From Porphyrobacter sp. (lineage in GTDB: Bacteria; Pseudomonadota; Alphaproteobacteria; Sphingomonadales; Sphingomonadaceae), in assembly GCA_016125555.1 (NCBI GenBank), contig WGLN01000004.1, positions 264,598 through 328,597 on the forward strand: 64,000 nt of DNA, read 5' to 3'. Under the pieces are notes generated by a model that did not search any database, was not told the origin of the DNA, and saw nothing but the letters and a program-made list of their open reading frames with translations. Numbering within the stretch: position 1 is the first letter of the stretch; every line of letters begins with the position of its first letter. Of this stretch, positions 54,870 to 63,626 are shown one piece after another. Made by a program: the position numbers and the translations under genes.

Positions 54870-55277
54870 GTGGAGGAGCCGCCCTACCTCATCCACACCA
54901 ACCGTGAATTGGGGCTGATGCTGGCCGGGCGAAAGCCGCTTGCCCATTTCTCGGAGGGCGAGGGTTTCTGGCCGGACTGCGTGCTGCGATATTTCCGGAT
55001 GTTCGACCGCCACGTCGTGGCAGGCCACATCCTGCGCGTAGACCGCTTCCGACCGAACATCTGGCCAGACATAAAGGTCGAACGCTGGCACCACGTGTTC
55101 TTCGCCATGCCGGGAGAGGAGCACCGCATCGAGGCGATGTGGGAGCTGACGAACTCGAACGGGCCGTGGACAGACGAGCACGAACGCCGGGAAGGTCTTC
55201 TCTACGGCTACACGCCGGAGCAATGCGACTGGTGGATTGCGCAACGTCAGCGGGTTCGCGAAGAAGGCAAGCAATGA
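54870..55277 (+). CDS. Conserved hypothetical protein
   Basis: 135 residues, no signal or membrane segment. Trp/His/Arg-rich, with [42 protein letters not shown] and [11 protein letters not shown]. No family recognised. GTG start right after the nitronate monooxygenase stop; its stop overlaps purU as ATGA, so it sits in that transcript. Confidence 0.7.
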   Translation: MEEPPYLIHTNRELGLMLAGRKPLAHFSEGEGFWPDCVLRYFRMFDRHVVAGHILRVDRFRPNIWPDIKVERWHHVFFAMPGEEHRIEAMWELTNSNGPWTDEHERREGLLYGYTPEQCDWWIAQRQRVREEGKQ

Positions 55278-56140
55278 CCCAGCCCCTCGTCCTCACCCTC
55301 GCCTGCCCCGACCGGCCCGGCATCACCGCGCGGGTTACCGGCTTCCTGTTCGAGCGAGGGTGCAACATCCTCGACGCGCAGCAGTTCAACGATCGCGCCG
55401 AGGCGGGCGGGACCGACCGGTTCTTCATGCGCGTGGTCTTCGGTCCCGACGGGTCCACCGCCGAGGGTCTGCGGGCCGAGTTTGCCGGGCTGGCGCAAGA
55501 ATTCGCGATGGAGTGGAAGATGGCGGCGGAGGGCCGTCCGCGCCGCACCATCATCATGGTCAGCAAGTTCGATCACTGCCTCGTCGACCTGATCTATCGC
55601 TGGCGCACGGGGGAGCTGGGGATCGATCCGGTGGCGATCGTCTCGAACCACCCGCGCGACGCCGCGATCCGGGTGGATATCGGCGACATCCCCTTCCACC
55701 ACATTCCCGTCACCCCCGACACCAAGCCCGAGGCGGAGGCCCGGCTGAAGGCGCTGGCGGCGGAGAGCGGCGCGGAACTGGTGGTGCTGGCGCGTTACAT
55801 GCAGGTCTTCTCGGACGATCTTTCGGCCCATTTCGCGGGCCGCGCGATCAACATCCACCACTCCTTCCTCCCCGGTTTCAAGGGCGCGCGGCCCTACCAC
55901 CAGGCGTACGCGCGCGGGGTGAAGATCATCGGCGCGACCGCGCATTTCGTCACCGCCGACTTGGACGAAGGCCCGATCATCCACCAGGACGTCGAGCGCA
56001 TCACCCATGCCGACAGCCCGGCAGACCTCGTGCGCAAGGGCCGCGACATCGAGCGCCGCGTGCTGGCCGAGGCGGTGCGGCTGTTCGCGCAGGAACGCGT
56101 GCTGATGAACGGCAGCCGGACGGTGGTGTTCAGGGGCTAG
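55274..56140 (+). CDS. purU: Formyltetrahydrofolate deformylase
   Basis: 288 residues. N-terminal ACT domain ([26 protein letters not shown]) and a formyltransferase-type domain with IVSNHPRDA and [20 protein letters not shown]. It releases formate from 10-formyl-THF, the substrate of PurT two genes upstream. ATGA overlap with the preceding gene. Confidence 0.95.
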   Translation: MTQPLVLTLACPDRPGITARVTGFLFERGCNILDAQQFNDRAEAGGTDRFFMRVVFGPDGSTAEGLRAEFAGLAQEFAMEWKMAAEGRPRRTIIMVSKFDHCLVDLIYRWRTGELGIDPVAIVSNHPRDAAIRVDIGDIPFHHIPVTPDTKPEAEARLKALAAESGAELVVLARYMQVFSDDLSAHFAGRAINIHHSFLPGFKGARPYHQAYARGVKIIGATAHFVTADLDEGPIIHQDVERITHADSPADLVRKGRDIERRVLAEAVRLFAQERVLMNGSRTVVFRG

Positions 56141-56143
56141 GCG

Positions 56144-58309
56144 TCACCGCCGCGCCACCTTTTTCGCGCCCTCGATCGCTTTGTCCTCGTTGGCGCGCTT
56201 GATCACATAGGCGCGGATCGCCTCGACCTCCTCCTTCGACAGCGAGGGCGAGAAGCTCACCATGCCGTTGTCCTTGAGGATGCCGTCGTAGACGACGGCC
56301 TGCCATGCCTTGGCATCGCCGAGCGCGCCCGAACGCCTCAGGTCGGGCAGCTCGGTCGACCCGACCGCGCCGGGCGCGTGGCACACCGCGCAGTAACGGC
56401 CGTATTTCGCCTGTCCGAGCGCGATCATCTCCGCCGAGGCGCGGCTCGGCGGCGGGTCGAGCGGCAGTTCGGCGAGCGGCGGCGCGGGCGGCAGCTTGGC
56501 GGTGCCGCCCAGCTTGAACACCAGCAGTCGCGAGAGGTTGCGCACCGGGCCCTGGTGGTTGATGAGGTCGCCGTCGGCGGTAATCGCATAGGCGCCGCCC
56601 CAGCCGGCCAGCACCGCGACATATTGCTCGCCATTGACGGTGTAGGTGACCGGCGGCGCGACGATGCCGGTCTGCGCGGCGAAGCTCCACAGCTTCTTGC
56701 CGTCGGCGGCGTCATAGGCGGCGAATTCGCTGCCCGAATTGCCCTGGAACACGAGCCCCCCTCCGGTCGCCAGCAATCCGCCGTTCCACGGCCCGGGGAA
56801 TTCGACCGTCCAGCGTGCTTCCTGCTTGATCGGATCCCAGGCCATCAGCTTGCCCTTGACCGTGCCATAGACCTGCTTGCGGAAGCCGAGATCGGGCGGC
56901 AGCGCGCCCGCGCCGAGATCGAAGCCGACATTGAAGCCGCGCGCCGTATCGGGCTTCCACCCCGCCTGGGGGACATAAAGCGTCGCCGCTTCGAAGGCGG
57001 GGATGTAGACGAGGCCTTCCTTGGGGCTGAAGGCCATCGGGTGCCAGTTGTGCCCGCCCAGCGGCCCCGGCAGCACCAGTGCGGGCTTGCCGGTCCGGTC
57101 GACGCGGGTTTCGGGGTTCTCGATCGGCCGCCCCTTGGCATCGAGCCCGGTCGCCCAGTTGATCGGGATATAGGGCTTGCCCGAGATCAGTTCGCCGGTT
57201 TCGCGGTCGATGACGTAGAAGAAGCCGTTCTTGGGTGCCTGCATCAGCACCTTGCGCATCTTCCCGCCGATCTCGAGGTCGGCGAGGATGATGTGCTGGG
57301 TGGCGGTGAAGTCCCAGGTTTCCCCCGGGGTGGTCTGGTAGTGCCAGACATATTCGCCGGTCTCGGGCCGGATCGCGACGATGCTGGACAGGTAGAGATT
57401 GTCGCCCTCACCCGTCCCGTCCGGACCGGGCGAGCGATAGGCGCGGTTCCAGGGGCTCCCGTTGCCCACCCCGATGTAGAGCAGGTCGAGATCGGGATCA
57501 TAGGCCATCGAATCCCACACCGTGCCTCCGCCCCCGATCGCTTCGGACTGGCCGAGCACGTCCATGTTCCAGGTTTCCGCGGCCTTCTGAAGGTAAGCGG
57601 GCGCATCTTCGCCCTGCTTGCCATCGGGCACGGTGTAGAACTTCCACAATTCCTTGCCGTCTTCGGCCGAATAGGCGGCGACGAAGCCGCGCACCCCGAA
57701 TTCGGCGCCGCCGTTGCCGATGATCACCTTCCCGTCGATCACGCGCGGCGCGCCGGTGATGGTGTAGCTCTTTGCCGGGTCGGTGGTGGCCTTTTCCCAT
57801 GCGACCGTGCCGGTGTCGCGGTCGAGCGCCACCAGCCGCCCGTCGAGCGTGCCGAGGAACAGCTTGTCGCCCCACGCCGCCAGCCCGCGGTTGACGACAT
57901 CGCAGCACGCCTTGACCGCGGTCTCTCCGGGCACCTTCGGGTCGTATTCCCACAGCTTGGCGCCGGTCGCCGCGTCGAAGGCCTTCACCTTGCTCCACGC
58001 GGTGGTGAGGTAGAGCTTCCCGTCGATCACCAGCGGCGTCGCTTCCTGACCGCGCGCGGTATCCATGTCGGCGAACCAGGCGAGACCGAGCTTGCCCACG
58101 GTCTCGCGATTGACCTGGTCGAGCGGCGAAAAGCGCTGTTCGGAATAGGTGCGCCCGTGGCTGATCCAGTTGGCGGTATCCCCGTCCGCGCCGGTCAGCA
58201 TGGCGCCGGTCACGCCGCCCTCACCCGTCCCGAAAATCTGCCCGCAATTGGCAAGCGTGCCCGCAGCAAGCAACAAGGCGGCACTCAGCCCCCAGCGCAT
58301 GACGCTCAT
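56144..58309 (-). CDS. PQQ-dependent alcohol dehydrogenase (quinohaemoprotein)
   Basis: Periplasmic oxidation of alcohols. 721 residues: signal peptide with a lipobox-like LANC, an eight-bladed quinoprotein propeller with the vicinal disulphide Cys135-Cys136 (VKACCDVV), and a C-terminal cytochrome c domain with Cys640-x-x-Cys643-His644. This is the type-II quinohaemoprotein layout. No pqq synthesis genes are in the window. The ATG nine bases after another (MSVMRWG) was preferred because of spacing to GGGGAG. Divergent from a hydrolase gene. Confidence 0.92.
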   Translation of the reverse strand: MSVMRWGLSAALLLAAGTLANCGQIFGTGEGGVTGAMLTGADGDTANWISHGRTYSEQRFSPLDQVNRETVGKLGLAWFADMDTARGQEATPLVIDGKLYLTTAWSKVKAFDAATGAKLWEYDPKVPGETAVKACCDVVNRGLAAWGDKLFLGTLDGRLVALDRDTGTVAWEKATTDPAKSYTITGAPRVIDGKVIIGNGGAEFGVRGFVAAYSAEDGKELWKFYTVPDGKQGEDAPAYLQKAAETWNMDVLGQSEAIGGGGTVWDSMAYDPDLDLLYIGVGNGSPWNRAYRSPGPDGTGEGDNLYLSSIVAIRPETGEYVWHYQTTPGETWDFTATQHIILADLEIGGKMRKVLMQAPKNGFFYVIDRETGELISGKPYIPINWATGLDAKGRPIENPETRVDRTGKPALVLPGPLGGHNWHPMAFSPKEGLVYIPAFEAATLYVPQAGWKPDTARGFNVGFDLGAGALPPDLGFRKQVYGTVKGKLMAWDPIKQEARWTVEFPGPWNGGLLATGGGLVFQGNSGSEFAAYDAADGKKLWSFAAQTGIVAPPVTYTVNGEQYVAVLAGWGGAYAITADGDLINHQGPVRNLSRLLVFKLGGTAKLPPAPPLAELPLDPPPSRASAEMIALGQAKYGRYCAVCHAPGAVGSTELPDLRRSGALGDAKAWQAVVYDGILKDNGMVSFSPSLSKEEVEAIRAYVIKRANEDKAIEGAKKVARR

Positions 58310-58421
58310 GGATCCCATTCTCCCCGTTCTCTCTTCACCCATGTTGCCGCGGGAAATCGCACTTGTCCATGCCCGCCGGCACCGCCTATCAGGGGGCAGA
58401 GGGGACAAGAGGAGACAGGCA

Positions 58422-59300
58422 ATGTGCGATGAAGCGAAGCTGGGCGAGTGGGCGAGGACCGCATTGAGCCGCCGCCAGTTCGGCGCGCTGAGCGGCGCGG
58501 CGGCGGTGGCGGCCTGCGCCTCGGGCGAAGGCGCCGGAAATGCGCAGAACACCGTCCCGGGCCTCACCGAACGCGGGGTCAATTTCGAGACCGCAGACGG
58601 GCGCTTGGACGGCTTCTTCGTCCAGCCGGAGAAGGGCAATCACCCCGGCGTGATCCTGTGGCCCGACATCGCCTCGATCCGCGAGGCCAAGCGCAACATG
58701 GCGCGTCGGCTGGCAGGCGAAGGCTACGCGGTCCTCGTGGTGAACCCCTATTACCGCGACGTCACCGGCGAGCAGTTCGCCGATTTCGCGACCTTCATTT
58801 CCGATGGCGGCTTCAAGAAGGTCGGGCCGTGGCGCGCGAAGCTCGATGCGGCGGCGATCATGCGCGATGCCGAAGCCTCGGTCGACTGGCTGGACCGGCA
58901 GAAGGGGGTCGATCAGGCGCAGGGTATCGGCACGCAGGGCTATTGCATGGGCGGTCCCTTCACCATCTGGAGCGCGGCTGCAGTGCCTTCGCGGATCAAG
59001 GCCGCCGCAAGCTTTCACGGCGGCGGACTGGTGCGCGAGGACAATCCGATGAGCCCTCACAAGGTGTTGGACAAGGTCGACGCCGCGCTGCTCATCGCGG
59101 TCGCGCAGAACGACGACGCTCAGGACCCGCAGGCCAAGGAGGTCTTTGCGGCAGCCGCCGAGGCCGCCGGTGTTCCCGCCAAGGTCGAAGTCTACCCCGC
59201 CGACCACGGATGGATGGTGCCCGACAGCCCCGCCTACGACGCCGCGGCGGCGGCAAAGGGCGAGGCGGAGCTGCTGGCGCTCTACCGGCAGGCGCTCTGA
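58422..59300 (+). CDS. Dienelactone hydrolase family protein with Tat-type signal
   Basis: 292 residues. The N-terminus has a twin-arginine motif (LSRRQFGALSG) and AVAACASG that could be a lipobox. The body is an alpha/beta hydrolase: GTQGYCMGG with nucleophile Cys, and DHGWM with the His, DLH family. Likely periplasmic. GGAGACAGGC precedes the ATG; divergent from the alcohol dehydrogenase gene. Confidence 0.88.
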   Translation: MCDEAKLGEWARTALSRRQFGALSGAAAVAACASGEGAGNAQNTVPGLTERGVNFETADGRLDGFFVQPEKGNHPGVILWPDIASIREAKRNMARRLAGEGYAVLVVNPYYRDVTGEQFADFATFISDGGFKKVGPWRAKLDAAAIMRDAEASVDWLDRQKGVDQAQGIGTQGYCMGGPFTIWSAAAVPSRIKAAASFHGGGLVREDNPMSPHKVLDKVDAALLIAVAQNDDAQDPQAKEVFAAAAEAAGVPAKVEVYPADHGWMVPDSPAYDAAAAAKGEAELLALYRQAL

Positions 59301-59309
59301 TCGACGGGC

Positions 59310-60266
59310 TCAGCGGGTTCGGGCGCGCTCGTTGGCCGCACCGAAGCGCCCGTGTTTGCGGTAGCGCAGCATCCACGCGTCGAGGAACAGGCCGAGGGGC
59401 TTCGCCGTAATTCCCAGATCGGCGAGCGTGCGCGCGTCTTCGGACACCACGTTGCCCGCCTTGAGCAGCGTCCATTGGTCGCGGCTCATCGGGGTGCCCG
59501 GAAGTGCGGCGAAGGCTGCGGACATCCCGTCGGGCATGGCGATGAAGTGCCGCTTGCGGCCCTGCGCGGCGGCGATCCGCTCGTGGATCTGCATCATCGT
59601 CAGCCGTTCAGGCCCGCCCAGCTCGTAGGTCTGCCCGCCGTGCTTCCGCGGGTTCTCCAAGGCCACCGCCACCGCCTCGGCGACGTCATCGACATAAACC
59701 AGTTGAAGCTTCACATCGGGGGCGAACACCGGGAGAACGGGGAACAGCTCGATCATGCCGGCAAAAAGATTGAGGAAGTTGTCGTCCTTGCCGAACACGA
59801 TCGAGGGGCGCAGCACGGTCGCCTGCGGGAAGGCGGTGCGGACCCGTTCCTCCCCCTTGGCCTTGCTGCGGGCATAGGCTGCGCTCGAAGAGGCGTCCTC
59901 GCCGATGGCGCTGAGGTGCACCAGCGCCTTCACGCCCTTTTCGGCGGCGATCCGGCCGATGGTGCCCGGCGCCTCACCCATCAGCGCGTCGAGATTGCCC
60001 GAGAAGGCGCCGACGAGGTTGACCGCGAAGTCCGCGCCTTCGAGCGCGGCGGCGACATGGCTCTCGCGGGTGATGTCGCAGGGCATGAACTGAAGCTGCC
60101 CGAGATTGGCGAGTGGCTTCAGCGCGAATCCCTTCTGCGGGCTGCGGCTCGCGAGCCGCAGCCGCGCGCCGCGCTCGAGCAGGCTCTGGGCGACGTAGTT
60201 GCCGATAAAGCCGCTGCCGCCGAAGAGGGTGACAAGCTGGCCGGAAAGCGGGGAGGAGGTGGGCAT
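59310..60266 (-). CDS. NDUFA9-like NAD(P)-binding protein, atypical SDR
   Basis: 318 residues: TLFGGSGFIGNYVAQSLLERG dinucleotide motif, HLSAIGEDASSSAAYARSKAKGE (a Tyr-x-x-x-Lys-like set), LRPSIVFGKDDNFLN. These are typical of the complex I NDUFA9 subunit family found in alphaproteobacteria. The precise role is unknown. Runs towards the hydrolase gene. Confidence 0.87.
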   Translation of the reverse strand: MPTSSPLSGQLVTLFGGSGFIGNYVAQSLLERGARLRLASRSPQKGFALKPLANLGQLQFMPCDITRESHVAAALEGADFAVNLVGAFSGNLDALMGEAPGTIGRIAAEKGVKALVHLSAIGEDASSSAAYARSKAKGEERVRTAFPQATVLRPSIVFGKDDNFLNLFAGMIELFPVLPVFAPDVKLQLVYVDDVAEAVAVALENPRKHGGQTYELGGPERLTMMQIHERIAAAQGRKRHFIAMPDGMSAAFAALPGTPMSRDQWTLLKAGNVVSEDARTLADLGITAKPLGLFLDAWMLRYRKHGRFGAANERARTR

Positions 60267-60490
60267 GGTGTCTTGCTCTTGCTGGCTCCGGGGTTTGCGC
60301 AAGCGCCATGCGGCAATGTGCCGGCGCGGGCAAGACCCGCTATGACACCAAGTGCGCAATGCGCCCGTCGGGCGCGCCGCCCGGAACAAGCCACGCGAGA
60401 GCCGCGAGGTTTGCGTTGACAGGAGCCCCAACCCCTCGCTAAAGGCCCGCGCCTACCCAGCCTCCGGCGACGACGACCGGAAGCATCCGT

Positions 60491-60577
60491 GCCCAGATGG
60501 CGGAATTGGTAGACGCACCGTCTTCAGGTGGCGGCGCTCGCAAGGGCGTGGAGGTTCGAGTCCTCTTCTGGGCACCA
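60491..60577 (+). tRNA. tRNA-Leu(CAG)
   Basis: Acceptor stem GCCCAGA pairs with TCTGGGC, followed by discriminator A and an encoded CCA. The anticodon stem CCGTC / GGCGG encloses TTCAGGT with anticodon CAG. The D arm (GGCGGAATTGGTAGACGC) and a long variable arm typical of class-II leucine tRNA are present, as is TTCGAGT in the T loop. Its 3' end is the probable attachment site of the element to the right. Confidence 0.95.
60551..60577 (+). other. Candidate attachment site (left), tRNA-Leu 3' end
   Basis: P4-type integrases commonly recombine within the 3' part of a tRNA gene. The T arm and acceptor of this tRNA lie 166 bases before a P4-type integrase gene read in the same direction. The matching copy at the other end would be outside the window, so this is unconfirmed. 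Confidence 0.4.
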
Positions 60578-60742
60578 TTTGTTCTTCTCACGTTCTCCCA
60601 AATAATCTATAAAACCCGCAGAAATCCTAGGGATTTGGCCCTTGGATCGTTCCGGATCGTCCCGCCTGTTCTCGGGGGTTCCAGACACTTTTGTGGGCCT
60701 TTTGAGGCCGTTTCGCAAAGGCCCAGATGAAAAGGCCCCCAC

Positions 60743-61966
60743 ATGCCGCTGACAGATACTCGCCTCCGCGCACTCAAGCCCAAGGATAAGCCGTACAAGG
60801 TAACCGATGAGCGCGGCCTATATGTTGAGGTCACGCCGACCGGCGGCAAACTTTGGCGATTCCGATACCGGATCGGCGGCGCGCAAAAGAAGCTCTGCAT
60901 CGGCAGCTATCCCGACACCAGCCTCAAGCAAGCGCGAGACGCGGCCTACGAGGCACGACGAGCTGTTGCTTCTGGGGGCGACCCGGCCTTTGAGAAGCGG
61001 AAGCGGAAAATCCGCGCAGAGTTTCTTTCTGCACAGACGTTCGAGGCAGTCGCACGTGAGTATATTGAACAGATGATGGTCCAGAATGGCCGCGCCGATG
61101 GCACGATCGTCAAGGCCAATTATTTCCTCGACAAGCTTGCGCCTGCCATCGGGAACAGACCCATCGACGAGATCGAGCCGTTCGAAGTCCTGGCTCCTCT
61201 CAAACGACTGGAAGCCACTGGTAAGCACGAGACTGCGAAGAAATGCCGCTCGTTCGCAGGCCGCGTGTTTCGCTACGGTGTTGCTACCACCCGCTGCAAA
61301 TCCGATCCGACCAGTATGCTGAAGGGCGCTCTCGTAACGCCGAGAGCCACGCATTATGCAGCAATCCTCGAGCCCACCGAGCTAGGCGGACTGCTGCGCG
61401 CAATCGACGACTTCACTGGCTACATGGTGACGAAGTTAGCTTTGCAGATAGCGCCGCATGTGTTCGTACGCCCCGGCGAACTCCGGCACGCCGAATGGCA
61501 TGAGATCGACATCGTCGATGGGGTCTGGAAGATCCCTGCCGGTAAAATGAAAGCGCGCCGAGCGCATGCTGTCCCGCTTTCCAAGCAGGTTAGAGGCTAT
61601 CTCACTGATCTGGCCGAGATGCTCGGCCGCGAAGGATATGTTTTCCCATCTGCGCGCAGCTCCAAGCGTCCCATGAGTGAAAACACGCTCAATGCCGCAT
61701 TCCGTCGCATGGGATATTCGAAGGAAGAAGTCACCGCTCATGGACTCCGGGCGACAGCATCGACATTCCTGAACGAGTCGGGCCTTTGGAATCCCGACGC
61801 GATCGAGCGTGCCCTGGCACATGGCGACAGCAATGTTGTGCGTGGCATCTACCATCGCGGCAAGCATTGGGACGAGCGCGTGCGAATGGCTCAATGGTGG
61901 AGCGACTACCTCGATGAGCTGCGGACAGGAGGAAAGGTCATCATGGGGAAGTTTGCGAAGGGTTGA
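60743..61966 (+). CDS. P4-type tyrosine integrase
   Basis: 407 residues. N-terminal arm-binding domain (MPLTDTRLRALKPKDKPYKVTDERGLYVEV), core-binding domain, and catalytic domain with Arg243 (VRPGEL), His333 and Arg336 (HGLRATAST), His360 (ALAHGD) and Tyr370 (GIYHRG). All catalytic residues are present, so integration or excision may still be possible. Located 166 bases after tRNA-Leu. Confidence 0.93.
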   Translation: MPLTDTRLRALKPKDKPYKVTDERGLYVEVTPTGGKLWRFRYRIGGAQKKLCIGSYPDTSLKQARDAAYEARRAVASGGDPAFEKRKRKIRAEFLSAQTFEAVAREYIEQMMVQNGRADGTIVKANYFLDKLAPAIGNRPIDEIEPFEVLAPLKRLEATGKHETAKKCRSFAGRVFRYGVATTRCKSDPTSMLKGALVTPRATHYAAILEPTELGGLLRAIDDFTGYMVTKLALQIAPHVFVRPGELRHAEWHEIDIVDGVWKIPAGKMKARRAHAVPLSKQVRGYLTDLAEMLGREGYVFPSARSSKRPMSENTLNAAFRRMGYSKEEVTAHGLRATASTFLNESGLWNPDAIERALAHGDSNVVRGIYHRGKHWDERVRMAQWWSDYLDELRTGGKVIMGKFAKG

Positions 61967-61986
61967 TCGGGAGATCGAATTTCTTC

Positions 61987-62091
61987 TCAGCCAATGCAGG
62001 ATTGAAGGCTCAGGATCAGCCCTATCAGGGACACTGACGCCAGCACGGCGAACTCAATTCTGATGCCCCAGATCCGAAGCCAATTCCGCAT
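61987..62091 (-). CDS. Very small membrane protein
   Basis: 34 residues, MRNWLRIWGI then one hydrophobic helix (about 13-30). GAGG nine bases before the ATG; it begins 11 bases after the stop of the DUF6961 gene. Family not recognised; translation is likely but not proven. Confidence 0.45.
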   Translation of the reverse strand: MRNWLRIWGIRIEFAVLASVSLIGLILSLQSCIG

Positions 62092-62102
62092 CGTGCCGAG
62101 CC

Positions 62103-62297
62103 TCAGTTCGTAGAGCTTTGGCAGCTTAGTTGATCGAAGCGTTCAGCAACAGTCTTCCACGTTGCTATGCCTGCCTCGTCCCCTTCGTTGGATAGCCGCT
62201 GGATTTGCTGCGCGATATAAGCGGTTCCCTCTTCGCCATGGTTCTTTTCGACCCAGAGTGCGACGGCCCACAATTCCTGATCGCGGTTCAGCACCAT
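62103..62297 (-). CDS. DUF6961-like small protein
   Basis: 64 residues: RDQELWAVALWVEKNHGEEGTAYIAQQIQRL followed by GDEAGIATWKTVAERFDQL. This helical pattern is what I recall for DUF6961, a short protein common on sphingomonad plasmids and islands. It overlaps the thermonuclease gene end by ten bases. Function unknown. Confidence 0.7.
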   Translation of the reverse strand: MVLNRDQELWAVALWVEKNHGEEGTAYIAQQIQRLSNEGDEAGIATWKTVAERFDQLSCQSSTN

Positions 62298-62839
62298 GGC
62301 TCACGTCTCCCGGTCCAGGTCCGCGCCAGCCCTTCGCTGACCAGCTGATCGCCAAGCGAGCGGCCGCCGCGCGTTACAACCCGCAATTTGCGACCGTACT
62401 GATCCTCATCTCTGCTCCCGATAGTCGTCAGTTCAAAGGGCCCGTCATTGAGCAATTCGACAAGGCGGTACGTCGCACGCATGCCGAGTTGGTACTCATA
62501 GTCGCAGCGAGGCTCGCTGATCTCGGGAGTGTCGATGTCGGCAATCCGGATCTTCACGCCATTGAGCCAGAAAGTATCTCCATCCACGACGCATGTGCGC
62601 CGGATCGATCCGCAGACGTCGAATTGCGGGGAGCTCGCTTGCTGGAATTGAGTTTGAGGCTGCTGATCATCGTTAGCAAGGCTGGCATCATGGACTGGCC
62701 AGTTGAGTGCCAGCATCCCTCCAGCAAATACGATCGCGAATGCTCCCAAACCCAACGCGATCTCCTTTCTGAGCTTCCGGCGCTTCTGTACCTTCAACGA
62801 CTTGCGAAAGTCGAACGGCTCACCGGGGGTCTCACTCAC
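62288..62839 (-). CDS. Membrane-anchored thermonuclease-family protein
   Basis: 183 residues. One N-terminal membrane segment (about 28-46), then a SNase-like domain: RRTCVVDGDTFWLNGVKIRIADIDTPEI, with Asp and Arg of the active site, and DQYGRKLRVVTRGGRSLGDQLVSEGLA. Often found on conjugative or integrative elements. Overlaps the DUF6961 gene. Confidence 0.85.
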   Translation of the reverse strand: MSETPGEPFDFRKSLKVQKRRKLRKEIALGLGAFAIVFAGGMLALNWPVHDASLANDDQQPQTQFQQASSPQFDVCGSIRRTCVVDGDTFWLNGVKIRIADIDTPEISEPRCDYEYQLGMRATYRLVELLNDGPFELTTIGSRDEDQYGRKLRVVTRGGRSLGDQLVSEGLARTWTGRREPWC

Positions 62840-62903
62840 TGGCGTTGTCCGTCTTCATTCCGGCACATGATTTCAGACAATAGCCGGAAATCAGGTAGTT
62901 TCG

Positions 62904-63488
62904 TCAATTGTACGTACCAATTGCTTGCCAACGTCCCAACACAGACCGGACATATTGCGGCGTTTCACCATTGTTGGGAATGCCGCGTGATCGGGAGACG
63001 GCACCCGGGCCAGCATTGTAAGCAGCCAAGGCCAGGTGGACTGCGTCGAACCGGTCTAACATATCGCGAAGGTACCTGGCGCCACCGTCGATCGATGCAA
63101 GAGGGTCATGACGGTTCCGGACGCCCAGTTCTCTCGCCGTGGCCGGCATAAGCTGAGCCAGCCCGGCAGCACCGGCTGGACTAACAGCCATCGGATTGAA
63201 GCGGGACTCAGCCCAGATAAGAGCACGAAGCAGGTTGGTCGGAAGCCCGTAACGGCGTTCAGCCTCGGCTATCGCCGCCATATACAGGCCCTCCCGGTAG
63301 GATACGATTGCTGGCCCGGCTTGGTAGATTGCAGGAAGATATTCCCTTGCCGGCTGCTGGTCCGTCTCCGGTGGAACGATCGCGTGCTCGAACAAGGTGA
63401 AATCCTGGGCGCGGACTTGCTGGGAGGAGGTCGCGATCATTCCCAAACAGGCGACCGCTATCGCGGTCCGACGATTGAGGCAGGTCAT
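62904..63488 (-). CDS. Lytic transglycosylase (VirB1-like)
   Basis: 194 residues with a signal peptide (MTCLNRRTAIAVACL ... VRAQ). The SLT domain has the catalytic Glu in LIWAESRFNPMAVSPAGAAGLAQLMPATA and the GGARYLRDML and ALAAYNAGPGAV motifs. Specialised transglycosylases of this size open peptidoglycan for conjugation machinery; no other conjugation genes are visible in the window. Confidence 0.88.
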   Translation of the reverse strand: MTCLNRRTAIAVACLGMIATSSQQVRAQDFTLFEHAIVPPETDQQPAREYLPAIYQAGPAIVSYREGLYMAAIAEAERRYGLPTNLLRALIWAESRFNPMAVSPAGAAGLAQLMPATARELGVRNRHDPLASIDGGARYLRDMLDRFDAVHLALAAYNAGPGAVSRSRGIPNNGETPQYVRSVLGRWQAIGTYN

Positions 63489-63626
63489 CTCGAGTGGTGC
63501 TCCATTGATTCGAATCCCGATAGAACATAAATAGAACACATGCCTGTAGGAAAGCAGCGAATGCCTTCCTTTGGGAGAGGAGAGGAACGCTGATGAGGGG
63601 GCCACTTTGCATGCTGAGGAGCTCGC

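Noticed and set aside
60695..60724. GGGCCTTT / AAAGGCCC inverted repeat before the integrase gene
   Set aside because: Could be an arm site or terminator, but nothing distinguishes these; left unassigned.
60721..60729. GCCCAGATG repeated near the integrase start and at the tRNA-Leu 5' end
   Set aside because: Only nine bases match, and at the 5' end of the tRNA, not the 3' end used by this class of integrase.
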